Assembly (NCBI GenBank): GCA_041946965.1
Contig: JBHGBM010000066.1
Coordinates: 1-64,000 of the forward strand
Origin: JBHGBM01 sp041946965
Lineage (GTDB): Bacteria > Acidobacteriota > Terriglobia > Bryobacterales > Bryobacteraceae
Length of the DNA: 64,000 nucleotides
Direction of reading: 5' to 3'
Shown: positions 42,313 to 51,553 of the stretch, in pieces
Layout: the number at the start of each line of letters is the position of its first letter
Position numbering within the stretch: the first letter of the stretch is position 1
Made by a program: the position numbers and the translations under genes
The notes under the pieces: generated by a model
Told to the model about the DNA's origin: nothing
Seen by the model: the letters and a program-made list of their open reading frames with translations, nothing else
Database searches by the model: none

Positions 42313-42732
42313 TCAGCGGATCACTTCCACCCGCAGCCTGCTCCCGCCCACGGCACGCCCGTTGAGCCTCTGCCATTGCCGGTCTGCGGTAAGTGCGGCC
42401 GCTCCGGTACACGCCGCCACGGTAAGACAGACGCAGTCGCCCAGGCCGAGGCCGTGAGATCTGGTTTCGGCCAGCAAGACACCGCAGAGCCCGGCCTGGG
42501 GACCGGGCAACTCCTCAACCACATCGAGGCCGAGTGCGTCCACCATTTCCACGGCCTTCGCCGGCGGTACACCCTCCCGCACCAGTTTTCCGATCACTTC
42601 GGCGACGTTCACCGAATGCACAAGGGCGTTGTCCAGCACCGCATTCACCTTCTCATGGCCGCGCTCGTTCAACAAGAGCGCCAGAAGAGCGGAGGCGTCC
42701 AGTGCGTACGCCGTTTTCGAGGGGGAACTCAA
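42313..42732 (-). CDS. vapC: PIN-domain ribonuclease toxin (VapC)
   Basis: The protein has 139 residues from a TTG start that overlaps the stop of the upstream antitoxin. ALDASALLALLLNE at the N-terminus holds the first acidic residue of the PIN active site. A later Glu follows in VAEVIGKL, and Asp residues in LGLGDCVCL and LTADRQW complete the typical quartet. VapC toxins cleave tRNA or rRNA when the antitoxin is degraded. The linked AbrB-like gene is its antitoxin. This is the only toxin-antitoxin module in the window. Confidence 0.85.
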   Translation of the reverse strand: MSSPSKTAYALDASALLALLLNERGHEKVNAVLDNALVHSVNVAEVIGKLVREGVPPAKAVEMVDALGLDVVEELPGPQAGLCGVLLAETRSHGLGLGDCVCLTVAACTGAAALTADRQWQRLNGRAVGGSRLRVEVIR

Positions 42733-42986
42733 CGCCGATTCTCCCGTTCAGCTTCGGCGCGCCGTTCCTTAATCAGCTCTTCGGACAGGCGCCGGCCTTC
42801 GGGAATGTAGCGGCGCAATTCCCGGCGAACGCGGGCAAGCACCTGCTCGCGCGTGCCCAAACGCATGCCGGTTTCATCAACCTGGAGTAGAACCTGCGAG
42901 CCCTCCTCCAGCTTCAGTTTGCGCCGGATTGCGGCAGGAATCAGAATTCTGCCGGATTTCTCAACTTTGACAGAAATGGTTGCCAC
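42729..42986 (-). CDS. vapB: AbrB/MazE-like antitoxin (VapB)
   Basis: The protein has 85 residues from a GTG start. VKVEKSGRILIPAAIRRKLKL is a swapped-hairpin AbrB-type DNA-binding domain at residues 6-50. The C-terminal 35 residues are charged and helical (RRELRRYIPEGRRLSEELI) and would wrap the toxin. Antitoxins of this kind repress their own operon. The stop overlaps the toxin start, so the pair is translationally coupled. Confidence 0.85.
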   Translation of the reverse strand: MATISVKVEKSGRILIPAAIRRKLKLEEGSQVLLQVDETGMRLGTREQVLARVRRELRRYIPEGRRLSEELIKERRAEAERENRR

Positions 42987-43014
42987 AAGGCAATTTTACC
43001 ATTTCCGTCATCTC

Positions 43015-45519
43015 CTACGCGCCCCGCCTGAACGCCTCCGCGATCCCCCGCCACTTGCGCAGCACCAGTTCCAGCAGGTTCAGCGCCACCGCCAGCGCCA
43101 ACAGCCCCGGCCACAGGTGCATGGTCCCGCGCACGCTGCGGCCGGCCGGGTCCAGCACGCGGTTGAGCGGCGGATTGAAGCGCCCCCCCGTGGCTGTCGC
43201 CACCTGCCTGAGCACCTGCTCGTTGGCGCCGTATTCCGCCAGCTCGTCCTCCTCGCGGTAGAAGCCGACCTCGGGGAAGGCTCGCGACTCGGCCAGCGGC
43301 CGCACGCGGAACAGGCCCTGGTTCTGGCGGATGGGCACCCGCGCGCGGTAGTAACCCGCCGCCATTTTGGCCACCTTGAGCGGCTGCTGGAAGTTGTTCG
43401 GGCCGAAGGCGAAAATGTCCGGCGGCTGGGGCGGATCCGGGACGTTGCGGCCCAGGCGGTAATCGACCACCAGCTCATTGTGGGCGCGGTCGAATTCCGC
43501 GGTCGCCTCGCTGACGTGCGCGTGCGGAAGCAGGTCACGGAAGATGTTCGTCCAGAAGCGGTCGAACCCCGGCCAGCTCACCCAGTTTACGGCCCAGCGC
43601 GCCTTGGCGTCGGAAGTAAACACCGCCGCGCGCCCCAGCCCGTACTGCCAGCGCACCAGCAGCGGCTCGCGCTCTTTCGGGTCGGCGTCCAGGATCACGT
43701 CCGCCGTCGGCCGCGGTTGGAAACGCACGTAGCCGTGGAGCGCCGGCGCGCCCTCGATGCCCACTCCATCCAGGATCTCCGCCTTCTTCACCACCACCGG
43801 CCTGGTCGGCTTCTCCACTGCGGTCGTGCCGGTGTGCTCCTGGACGTCCTTGATCAGGATCTGTTCCAGCCCGGAGGGGTCGATCAGGAAATAAGACTTG
43901 CCCTGGGAAATCGCCGCCACTTTTTCCAGAAACGCCCGGTTTACGTCCTGCCCCAGGCCCACTGTCGAGATCGTGATGCGGTTGGCAAGCGCCTGCCGCG
44001 AGATGCCCAGGCTGTCGCCCTCCTCCGAAATCCCGTCGGTAAGCAGTACGATGTGCTTGTACATGCCCTTCTGAGGCGCGATGGCGCGATACGCCTCGGC
44101 CAGCGCGGGGGCGATTTGGGTGCCGCCGTCGGGCATGATGCCGGAGATCAGGCGGTTAATCATGGCCTTGTCCTCGGCCCTGCGGACCGGCACCGCCCAC
44201 TGGAACGAGTTATCGAAAATCAGCACCCCCACACGGTCGATCGGGCGCAGGTTGTCCACCACGCCGATCGCGGCCAGCCGCGCCAGCTCGATCTTCTTGC
44301 CCTCCATGGAGGAGGACTTATCCACGATCAGGACCACGCAGGTGCCTTCCGGCGTGCGCGGCGGCGAGAGCTTGGCCGGCAGGGAACGCTCCAGCGGGTC
44401 CTCCTCCTGGTTCTTCTTCTCGACGTAGACGTTCTCCTCGCCCGCGATCCAGAGCAGCCCGCCGCCCTGTTTGACGAAATTCTCCACCGCCGCCTTGCGC
44501 GCGGGCGGCACCAGGTGCGCGTCGAAGTTATTGAAGATCAGAAGCTGGTAGTCGTCCAGATTTTCCTGCGGAATCCCGTTGGCCCGGGCGACTTCGAACT
44601 GGTTGGCTTCGAGCGCACGGACAAGATGCACCTCGGTCCCCGCCGGGTCGCGCGAGATCAACAGCACGCGCGGCCGGCGCAGCGTGAGCGCGTTTTCGAA
44701 GTGCGCCTGTCCGAGCCCGGGTGCGCTGATCGTGCCCGCCAGTTCGATCGCGCCCACCGCATTCAGGTCCGCGTGTACGCGGAAATGGTTCATCCCCGGC
44801 GCAACCTGTACGGTGCTGGTCCCGAGCGTCCTGCCCTCGGCCGAAACCTCCACGGCGGCCTGAGCCGATCGCGGCGAGCTGAGCGCCACGTCGATGGGGA
44901 AACGTTCCCCGCTGAAGACCAGCGTTGGCAGGCTCACGGATTCGAGCACCAGGTTCGGCCGGGCTCTCCCGCCGAGCGGGATGGCGTCTACCGGGACCTG
45001 CAACTGCTGCGCCTGCCAGATGGCGCGTGAGACGCTGCCGAGGTTCTCGTTGCCGTCGGAAACCAGCAGCAGACGCGGGATGTATCCGGCGGGCAGCGTG
45101 CCCATGGCGTCGCGCACGGCGGCTTCAATATTGGTGCCGCGGCCGGAGGCGCCGGCGGTGTGCCGGAACTTCCAGCCGTTCCTGTCGAGCTCTTCGCGCT
45201 GCGGAGGCCGCGTCGCGCGCGCGAACTGGATCACCTGCGTCCAATTGCGGCCGCGCCCTTTCTCGATGCGCGTAGCCAGCGCCGAGGCGCTCTCCAGGTC
45301 CTGCGCGGAAACGCTCGCCGAAGTATCCACCAGAATGCCCAGCGCGACTTTCGTCTGGAAGATGGTCAGGCGCGGCTCGGCCAGCGCCAGCAGCACCAGC
45401 GTCATCGAGGCCGCCTTCAACAGCAGCGCGCCGCGGCGTCCCGAACTGCGCCACTCCCAGGCGGCCCAGGCGAGCGGGAGCCAGGCGAAAAACAACACCC
45501 ACGAGCGATCGAAGGTCAT
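43015..45519 (-). CDS. Large membrane protein with VWA and glutamine-amidotransferase-like domains
   Basis: The protein has 834 residues. The ATG at 45519 overlaps the stop of the upstream gene by 4 bases and starts a membrane segment (SWVLFFAWLPLAWAAW). Two hydrophobic helices are followed by a first VWA-like region (LVDTSASVS). A GATase1-like segment near residue 300 comes next (DDYQLLIFNNFDAH). A canonical VWA MIDAS, DKSSSM, lies near residue 405 with the later Thr and Asp (DGGTQ, LLTDGISEEGD). A C-terminal helix (LWPGLLALAVALNLLELVL) anchors the end. It is the last gene of the MoxR-DUF58-BatA operon. Such complexes are thought to act as chaperone or stress systems at the membrane, but the function is unproven. 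Confidence 0.8.
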   Translation of the reverse strand: MTFDRSWVLFFAWLPLAWAAWEWRSSGRRGALLLKAASMTLVLLALAEPRLTIFQTKVALGILVDTSASVSAQDLESASALATRIEKGRGRNWTQVIQFARATRPPQREELDRNGWKFRHTAGASGRGTNIEAAVRDAMGTLPAGYIPRLLLVSDGNENLGSVSRAIWQAQQLQVPVDAIPLGGRARPNLVLESVSLPTLVFSGERFPIDVALSSPRSAQAAVEVSAEGRTLGTSTVQVAPGMNHFRVHADLNAVGAIELAGTISAPGLGQAHFENALTLRRPRVLLISRDPAGTEVHLVRALEANQFEVARANGIPQENLDDYQLLIFNNFDAHLVPPARKAAVENFVKQGGGLLWIAGEENVYVEKKNQEEDPLERSLPAKLSPPRTPEGTCVVLIVDKSSSMEGKKIELARLAAIGVVDNLRPIDRVGVLIFDNSFQWAVPVRRAEDKAMINRLISGIMPDGGTQIAPALAEAYRAIAPQKGMYKHIVLLTDGISEEGDSLGISRQALANRITISTVGLGQDVNRAFLEKVAAISQGKSYFLIDPSGLEQILIKDVQEHTGTTAVEKPTRPVVVKKAEILDGVGIEGAPALHGYVRFQPRPTADVILDADPKEREPLLVRWQYGLGRAAVFTSDAKARWAVNWVSWPGFDRFWTNIFRDLLPHAHVSEATAEFDRAHNELVVDYRLGRNVPDPPQPPDIFAFGPNNFQQPLKVAKMAAGYYRARVPIRQNQGLFRVRPLAESRAFPEVGFYREEDELAEYGANEQVLRQVATATGGRFNPPLNRVLDPAGRSVRGTMHLWPGLLALAVALNLLELVLRKWRGIAEAFRRGA

Positions 45520-47444
45520 CCGGCCACCGCCTTGCGCCGCGCGCGGAGCCGCATGGAAAGCACGGGGACCGCGCCGCGTCCGAACCGCCCGAACAGAAAC
45601 CATTCGATCAGCAGGCCGAGTGCGCCCGCCAGCGCCAGCCACTGCCACAGCTCGAGCGAGGATTCGCCCGTGCCGGCGGGCCGCGGCAGCCCGCGTCTCG
45701 CCTCCTTGGGCGGCTCCCACCGGCCGTCCCACACCTGCGGCAGGGTCAGCGAGTAGACGTATTCGCGGTCGCCCGCGATGATCCGCACCGTCCCGGGCGT
45801 CCCGGAAAAGAAACGCAGCGTGCGGTCATGCAGCGTGAAGGGCACCGGCCCGCCGCTTTCACCGAGCACCCGCACCGACGCCGGGTTCACGTCCGCATCC
45901 AGCGTCATCTTGACCGCCCCCGCGCTGCCCGCGCTGATTTCCCAGCGGCGGAAGATCTCCGGATCCATCCAGCGCAGCATATTGGCGAACAGCAGCGGCG
46001 TGGCCAGCTCGTAGCGCATTGCCGAGAGGGCCGGATGGAAGCCCAGCACAATCGTTCTGGGCTTTTCCTCCCGCGCTACAATCACGGCGCCTTCGCCCGC
46101 CTGCCCTACCTTGATGTCCCGCGGCCCCGCCTCAAACACGGAAGTGGAGGCCAGCCGGAAATCCTTGGTGCGCAGACCCGCCGCGATGGGACAATCCGGG
46201 GTCCAGCCGGCGAACGGCACGTCCTCCAGCCGCGAGCGCACGGGAATGGGCGAGCCATCCGCAGGGGGGTCGATCCAGATGGCGTCCACCGCCGGCCGGA
46301 CCGGCGGCCGGAAGCGGTCCAGGATGATAAGATCGCCCGGCGCCCCGGGGCGGTACTCCGCGGGGTTCCGGTACACGGCCTTGATGTGGGGATTGGCGTC
46401 CAGAACCGGACGCAACAGATCCGGTTCCTGCGAATAGACGGTTACGGGAAGCGCCGGCTGCGCCGGCAGTTCCAGCACCGCGTGGTCGTCGCCGGGAAAA
46501 TCGTCCGGGGGCATCAGGCTGGCTTCCAGCAGGCCCGCCGCGCGGGTGCGGTACTCGAAGGTGACCTCCTGTTCGGAACCCGCCGGCAGCGTCAGCCGCC
46601 GCGCGCCCACCGAAACCGCCGCCCTGCCGCCTTTCACCGGCCCGAACGTCAGGGCCACGCTGAGCTGGCGCGGCGCGGCCGTGTAGTTCCTCACCGCCAG
46701 GTAGATCTGCCACAGTTCCGGGTCCGTGGCGGAGCGCCGCAGGCCGGCCTTGCGCAGGCCGCAGTTTCTAGCGGAATCGGGAACCAGCACCGCGCGGAGA
46801 TTCCTGTCGGGGGCGGAGGCGGGTTCCATCAGGTCGGCTTCGCCGATGCGCCCGGCGCCCACGTAGGCGATCTCGCCGGAACGCCGCCCGGGCTGGGCCT
46901 GAAGACGGCGCGCGAAAGCCAGCGCCTGGTCCAGGTTGAGCGCGGTCGCGCCGGGGGCGGAGGCGTCGATGGCCTCCTGAAGTTTTTTGCGGTCCGGCTC
47001 GAAGGCCGTGGCCGGCGTGGTAAGGGCGTCGGCGCGCACCAGCATGATGCGGTCGCGCGCGGGAACGGCCCGGATGTAGGCATTGGCCCGCTCGCGCGCC
47101 GCGTCCATCAGGGCCTTGCCGCCGGATTTCGCGGCCATCCACGCCGAGGTGTCCAGAATCAGCACGTGATCGCGCGGCGCGCCCGCCGGACTGCCCCAGC
47201 GCAACTGCGCGATGGCCAGCAGCAGCAGCGCGATGCTCACCAGTTGCAGGATCAGCGACCACGGCTGCTGGATGCGCTTGCGCCGTCTCACCGCGGCCGG
47301 TTCCCGGGCGGCGATCCAGAACCGCAGCGTGGGCACCAGTTGCCGGCGGCGCGAACGGTCCAGCAGGTAGAGCGCGACGGTGACCGCCGCCACCGGCCCG
47401 AACACCGCCAGAAACTGTGCCAGAGTGAGGTTCAGGAAATACAT
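45516..47444 (-). CDS. BatA-type membrane protein with VWA-like domain
   Basis: The protein has 642 residues. MYFLNLTLAQFLAVFGPVAAV is the aerotolerance-regulator (BatA) N-terminal helix and a second helix is near residue 60 (LILQLVSIALLLLAIAQL). The VWA-like domain starts with ILDTSAWMAA near residue 88, where the MIDAS DxSxS is imperfect, so metal binding is doubtful. A C-terminal membrane helix lies near residue 615. Its ATG overlaps the stop of the DUF58 gene by one base. Bat proteins are associated with oxygen and stress tolerance in Bacteroides, but the mechanism is unknown. Confidence 0.78.
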   Translation of the reverse strand: MYFLNLTLAQFLAVFGPVAAVTVALYLLDRSRRRQLVPTLRFWIAAREPAAVRRRKRIQQPWSLILQLVSIALLLLAIAQLRWGSPAGAPRDHVLILDTSAWMAAKSGGKALMDAARERANAYIRAVPARDRIMLVRADALTTPATAFEPDRKKLQEAIDASAPGATALNLDQALAFARRLQAQPGRRSGEIAYVGAGRIGEADLMEPASAPDRNLRAVLVPDSARNCGLRKAGLRRSATDPELWQIYLAVRNYTAAPRQLSVALTFGPVKGGRAAVSVGARRLTLPAGSEQEVTFEYRTRAAGLLEASLMPPDDFPGDDHAVLELPAQPALPVTVYSQEPDLLRPVLDANPHIKAVYRNPAEYRPGAPGDLIILDRFRPPVRPAVDAIWIDPPADGSPIPVRSRLEDVPFAGWTPDCPIAAGLRTKDFRLASTSVFEAGPRDIKVGQAGEGAVIVAREEKPRTIVLGFHPALSAMRYELATPLLFANMLRWMDPEIFRRWEISAGSAGAVKMTLDADVNPASVRVLGESGGPVPFTLHDRTLRFFSGTPGTVRIIAGDREYVYSLTLPQVWDGRWEPPKEARRGLPRPAGTGESSLELWQWLALAGALGLLIEWFLFGRFGRGAVPVLSMRLRARRKAVAG

Positions 47445-48328
47445 CAGGCGCTGCTCCGGGCGCGCAGCAGCGGGCCGAAAACCACTTCTTCGATGGTTAC
47501 CGACGTGGGCACCCCCACGTACCGCCCGCCGTTGCGCATGGCCATCTGGCGCACCGCCAGGCAATGCCGGTCGAAGGCCTCCGTGTACCGCGCGCGGGCC
47601 CCCTGGTCGAATTGCAGTTTCAGGTGCTCCCCGCTCTCGGCGTGCACCAGGTCCAGCTCTCCGGTCCAGGGCGGCTCGCGGTCCTCATCGGCCCAGAGCT
47701 GCACCAGCATGAGCTCATGCCCGAAGTCCGCCAGGTACTGTAAGGGTTTCTCGCAGCCCTTGTCGTCCAGAAAATCGGAGATGACGATCAGCAGGCCGCG
47801 CTGCGAGTACGTCGAAATGAACTCGCGCGTCACGCCGAAATAGTCGGTCGGGCCCGTGGCCTCCAGGGCGCCCAGAAAGTCCAGCGCCTGCGCGAAGCGG
47901 TGCCGCCCTCCCGAACACAGAAAGCGCCGCCCGAGGTGTTCGGCGAACGGGTGGATTTCGATGGCATCCAGCCGCACCAGGCCGACGTAGCAGAGCGCCC
48001 CGGCCAGCCGCCGGGCGTAATCGAACTTGGCCCCGCAGCCGGTCCCCATGGAGGCGCTGATGTCGAGCAGCAGCCGTATGGGCACGCGCGGCTCCACCTG
48101 GAACATCTTGAGAAAGAGCTTCTCCAGCCGCAGGTACGCGCGCCAGTTCACCGCGCGAATGTCGTCGCCGTGGTGAAAATTGCGATGGTCCAGGAATTCC
48201 TGCCCCGCGCCGGCGAAACGCGAGGGGTTGTGCCCGCCCACCAGTCCAGGAAAGGACTTTTGCCAGCGGAGGGAGAGACGTTCGAGCTTCTCCAGGAACT
48301 CGCGGTCCAGCAGTGGCGTAGAGACCAT
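47444..48328 (-). CDS. DUF58-domain protein of the MoxR-associated operon
   Basis: The protein has 294 residues. HHGDDIRAVNWRAYLRLEKLFLK near residue 55 is the DUF58 signature, and RLLLDISASMG near residue 85 provides a VWA-like DxSxS motif. It lies directly after moxR on the minus strand, with 7 bases between them. DUF58 proteins usually partner with MoxR-class AAA ATPases and membrane VWA proteins. The biochemical role is unknown. Confidence 0.88.
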   Translation of the reverse strand: MVSTPLLDREFLEKLERLSLRWQKSFPGLVGGHNPSRFAGAGQEFLDHRNFHHGDDIRAVNWRAYLRLEKLFLKMFQVEPRVPIRLLLDISASMGTGCGAKFDYARRLAGALCYVGLVRLDAIEIHPFAEHLGRRFLCSGGRHRFAQALDFLGALEATGPTDYFGVTREFISTYSQRGLLIVISDFLDDKGCEKPLQYLADFGHELMLVQLWADEDREPPWTGELDLVHAESGEHLKLQFDQGARARYTEAFDRHCLAVRQMAMRNGGRYVGVPTSVTIEEVVFGPLLRARSSA

Positions 48329-48335
48329 TCAACTC

Positions 48336-49328
48336 CTAGGCGGCCGCCTTGCCGGCCACGCCGCGTATGATTCCCTGCAAAATGGTCTCCGGAGTCTGGC
48401 CGTCTGCGTGCGCGTCGAAGTTCAGAATGATACGGTGGCGGAGCACAGCAGGGGCCACGTGCTCGACATCCTCCAGGCTGAGGTGGAAACGGCCGCGCAT
48501 CAGCGCCAGCACGCGCCCGCATTCCACCAGCGCCTGCGCCCCGCGCGGCGAACTGCCGTAACGGATGTACTTCTTGGCCAGATCATGGGAACCCGGCTGC
48601 TCCGCCTGAGTGGCCATCACAAGCTGGATGGCGAATTCCTGAACGTGCGGCGCCACCATCACCTCACGGCAAATGCCGCGCACCTCGAGGATGGTGTCGC
48701 GATCCACGACAGGGGTGACGTGAACTTCCTCCCTCTGGATGGTCCGTTCCACGATGCGGTTCAACTCCTCGCGGTTCGGATAGCTCACCAGAATCTTCAT
48801 CAGAAAGCGGTCGAGCTGCGCCTCCGGCAGCGGGTAGGTGCCCTCCATTTCGATCGGGTTCTGCGTCGCCATCACCAGGAACGGGCGCTCCAGTTCGTGC
48901 GTGGTGGTGCCGCTGGTTACCGTGCGTTCCTGCATGGCTTCGAGCAGCGCGGACTGCGTTTTGGGGGTGGCCCGGTTGATCTCGTCCGCCAGCACCAGGT
49001 TGGCGAAGATCGGCCCCGGCTGGAAACGAAGCGTCTTGGCGCCGCGGTCCGTGGTTTCGATGATCATGCTGCCCACGATGTCGGCCGGCATCAGGTCCGG
49101 AGTGAACTGAATCCGGGAATACTTCAGTTGCATTGCCCTGGCGAGCGTTCGCAGCAGGGTGGTCTTTCCCAGTCCGGGAACTCCCTCGAGGAGCACGTGT
49201 CCGGACGAAAGCATGCAGATCAACACCCCGTCGATCACGTCCTGCTGGCCTACGATGACTTTCCCGATCTCGCGCCGGACTTCGTCCAGCTTGGCGGTGG
49301 CAAATTTCAGAGCGGCTTCGGATCCCAC
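48336..49328 (-). CDS. MoxR-family AAA+ ATPase
   Basis: The protein has 330 residues. GVPGLGKTTLLRTLARA (Walker A, near residue 50), NLVLADEINRATPKTQSALLEAMQE (Walker B, near residue 110), FLVMATQNPIEMEGTYPLPEAQLDRF (sensor 1), and an SPRGAQAL sensor 2 are all present. MoxR ATPases act as chaperones that insert cofactors or remodel partner VWA proteins. It heads the four-gene minus-strand operon. The DEINR Glu and all catalytic residues are intact. Confidence 0.93.
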   Translation of the reverse strand: MGSEAALKFATAKLDEVRREIGKVIVGQQDVIDGVLICMLSSGHVLLEGVPGLGKTTLLRTLARAMQLKYSRIQFTPDLMPADIVGSMIIETTDRGAKTLRFQPGPIFANLVLADEINRATPKTQSALLEAMQERTVTSGTTTHELERPFLVMATQNPIEMEGTYPLPEAQLDRFLMKILVSYPNREELNRIVERTIQREEVHVTPVVDRDTILEVRGICREVMVAPHVQEFAIQLVMATQAEQPGSHDLAKKYIRYGSSPRGAQALVECGRVLALMRGRFHLSLEDVEHVAPAVLRHRIILNFDAHADGQTPETILQGIIRGVAGKAAA

Positions 49329-49386
49329 ATTTCCATTCTAGAGCAGGGCTGATGCCGGAATGTTCAGGGGAGGCTCAAAGGCGCGG

Positions 49387-49818
49387 TCAGGCTGAGGCGG
49401 AGTCCGCGGAGTGGGCGCCCATCTTGCTGGCGAAGTAACTCAGCACCTCGCTCATCTCGATCAAGGCCTTGCGTGCGCCCTCCGTGTGCGTATTCCGGAC
49501 GGCCTTGTACCAGAAGCGCATGACGCGGTAGTCGAGGGCCAGCATTTGCCGCTCGACGGCGGAGACATCCAAACCCGCCGAGTGCTCCAGCAGATAGAAC
49601 AGCAGGCGGTAATCTTTGTCCAAGGCGCGCTCGAGCGCGTCGAGATCGCCCGCCAGAGGAACTTCACGCCGTACATTCACGAAATTGAGCCGGTTGCGCT
49701 CCGCCACAGCGCCGGCTGGACTCGCAGGCTGGGCACGCAAAAGCAGCAAACACGTATAGCGGAACCAGTAGGCCAGAAGTACCACACAGACAGCCAAGAT
49801 GAGAATACTGGCAATCAT
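49387..49818 (-). CDS. Hypothetical protein with one N-terminal membrane helix
   Basis: The protein has 143 residues from the ATG at 49818; a GTG directly before it would add one residue. Residues 2-25 are hydrophobic (IASILILAVCVVLLAYWFRYTCLLLL). The rest is helical and charged with no motif I recognise. A good minus-strand promoter lies 34 bases upstream, so the gene is probably expressed on its own. It is not overlapped by any other credible gene. Function unknown. Confidence 0.7.
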   Translation of the reverse strand: MIASILILAVCVVLLAYWFRYTCLLLLRAQPASPAGAVAERNRLNFVNVRREVPLAGDLDALERALDKDYRLLFYLLEHSAGLDVSAVERQMLALDYRVMRFWYKAVRNTHTEGARKALIEMSEVLSYFASKMGAHSADSASA

Positions 49819-49852
49819 CACTTCACGAGTGTTCCGTTACAAAGTCCTAGTC

Positions 49853-49881
49853 AGAATATCATCGGCAGGTACAAATTGCAA
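49853..49881 (-). promoter_or_regulatory. Sigma-70-type promoter for the small membrane protein
   Basis: On the minus strand TTGCAA (49876-49881) and TATTCT (49853-49858) are 17 bases apart, 34 bases before the start codon. Local AT content is raised. Confidence 0.5.
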
Positions 49882-49924
49882 CACAATAATGGCGGCCCCG
49901 AGCTTGTAAGATGTGTGAAATTAA

Positions 49925-50227
49925 TCACTTATCGCCCGTACTCGCCAAAGTACCAGTAGTACTAGTGGGGGAGTCCTGATAGGGAGAAAACCCGTGTTCA
50001 CCCAAGAGCACGCGGGCCGCTTCCGCCGTCTCCGGCAGCACATAAAAGAACGCCCCGACGCGCTGCCGGCGGAACACCACCCCGCTCCAATAGTGATCGG
50101 CTTCCACGCCGTAGTCCAGACCCGCTTCGGTCAGGATGCGTTCCAGCCGAAGCGCGTCGCGCAGACGTTTGGCAATGTAGACGAGCACCGGCTCGCGGTC
50201 TTCAAAAAAAGCGGCGTCCTGTCGCAT
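49925..50227 (-). CDS. Small protein resembling DUF2007-type putative signalling proteins
   Basis: The protein has 100 residues. EPVLVYIAKRLRDALRLERILTEAGLDYGVE is like the opening of DUF2007 proteins, in which a short ferredoxin-like alpha/beta fold is predicted (two strands and two helices). FFYVLPETAEAARVLLGEHG may be the second alpha/beta part. No SD is evident and the assignment is weak. Coding is supported by low Arg/Pro-run content and the absence of a credible gene on the other strand. Confidence 0.55.
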   Translation of the reverse strand: MRQDAAFFEDREPVLVYIAKRLRDALRLERILTEAGLDYGVEADHYWSGVVFRRQRVGAFFYVLPETAEAARVLLGEHGFSPYQDSPTSTTGTLASTGDK

Positions 50228-50354
50228 AAAGATTTGAGAATCAGGGACGGAACGGCTACTACCACCATTTTAGGGCAATTCCGGGTGGTTGCGTATAAAG
50301 CCCCGGGATTGGTAGAGTCGGAATGGCAGGACCCAGCAAGCCCCCACCGAATCA

Positions 50355-51518
50355 ATGCTTGCACCTTTTCTAAGCCAGGAAGAAGAACTGCACTGGCTTG
50401 CGTTGAGGCTTATTCCGGGTCTTGGCGCCAGGACATCGGCCAAGCTGCTGGAGCGTTTCCGCACGCCCGAGGCCGTGTTCCGGGCGTCCAGGACGGATCT
50501 GGAAGCGGCTGGCGTGAGTGGCAGTGTGGCCCAGAGCATCGCCAGCGGTTGCAGTTTCGAAGACGCCGCCGGAGAGCAGGAGAAGATGCGCCAGGCCGGT
50601 GTTGTGGCCATCACCCTCAGCGACCCGCGCTATCCGCCGTTGCTGCGGGAGATCTTCGATCCGCCGCTGCTGTTGTGCTGCCGCGGGCGGGTGGAACTGC
50701 TGGAGCGCCCCATGGTAGCGGTGGTAGGCACCCGGCGGCCGACGCCCTACGGGACCAGCGTCGCCGAGCGCCTCTCGGCGGATCTGGCCCATACCGGGCT
50801 GACGATTGTGAGCGGCATGGCCCGCGGCGTGGATACGGCCGCGCACCGCGGCGCGCTCTCGGTGGAGGGAAACACCGTGGCGGTGCTGGGGTCCGGCGTC
50901 GACGTGGTTTATCCCTCGGAGAACCGCAAGCTGGCGGCGGATATCGCCTCCCGGGGGTTGATCCTCTCGGAGTTCCCCATGGGCTCGGCGGCCCTGCCCC
51001 AGAATTTTCCGGTCCGCAACCGGATTATCGCCGGGCTTTCATACGGGGTAGTGGTGGTGGAGGGCGCCCAGTACAGCGGTTCCGGCATCACGGCGCGCCT
51101 GGCCATCGACCAGGGGCGCGAGGTGTTCGCCGTACCCGGCAACATCACCTCGAAAATGAGCTGGGGCCCCAACCTGTTGATCAAGCAAGGGGCCAAGCTG
51201 GTACAGGACTGGAACGATGTGGTGGCGGAGTTGCCCCCCCAGGTCCGGCGGCAACTCGTCGAAGAAGGACGCGAACGGCTGGGGGGTGCAACCCCCGGGA
51301 GCGCGCAGGCATCTCTACTCCAAGACGCCGGCGAACTCGGCGCTGTAGCTCGTAATTTACTGCAAATATTGAAAGTGGACGTGGCGCTGCATATTGACGA
51401 GCTGCTCGGGCAAATGGACCGCACAACGCCTTCGGAATTGATCGCCGCACTCTTTGAACTGGAAATGCAGGGCCTCGTAAAACAGCTTCCCGGGAAGAAC
51501 TTTGTTAAAGTGTGGTAG
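50355..51518 (+). CDS. dprA: DNA-processing protein DprA (Smf)
   Basis: The protein has 387 residues. The N-terminal helix-hairpin-helix-like region has LRLIPGLGARTSAKLLERF. The Rossmann-type core carries VAVVGTRRPTPYG, TIVSGMARGVDTAAHRGAL, AVLGSGVDVVYPSEN, SEFPMG and FPVRNRIIAGLS. A C-terminal winged-helix-like DML1 domain begins near residue 325. DprA loads RecA onto incoming single-stranded DNA during natural transformation. It sits directly before topA, the usual arrangement in many bacteria. Its presence does not by itself prove competence. Confidence 0.93.
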   Translation: MLAPFLSQEEELHWLALRLIPGLGARTSAKLLERFRTPEAVFRASRTDLEAAGVSGSVAQSIASGCSFEDAAGEQEKMRQAGVVAITLSDPRYPPLLREIFDPPLLLCCRGRVELLERPMVAVVGTRRPTPYGTSVAERLSADLAHTGLTIVSGMARGVDTAAHRGALSVEGNTVAVLGSGVDVVYPSENRKLAADIASRGLILSEFPMGSAALPQNFPVRNRIIAGLSYGVVVVEGAQYSGSGITARLAIDQGREVFAVPGNITSKMSWGPNLLIKQGAKLVQDWNDVVAELPPQVRRQLVEEGRERLGGATPGSAQASLLQDAGELGAVARNLLQILKVDVALHIDELLGQMDRTTPSELIAALFELEMQGLVKQLPGKNFVKVW

Positions 51519-51553
51519 CGGCGCCCACCTGGGTAGTCAGGCAGTAATCTCAT

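Noticed and set aside
42136..42365. A 134-residue plus-strand open frame through the inverted repeat
   Set aside because: It crosses both repeat arms, is Arg/Pro-rich, has no SD or family features, and overlaps vapC on the other strand.
43015..49328. The MoxR-VWA operon as a phage-defence system
   Set aside because: No effector nuclease or other defence gene is present. The layout fits the widespread MoxR-DUF58-Bat stress-type operon.
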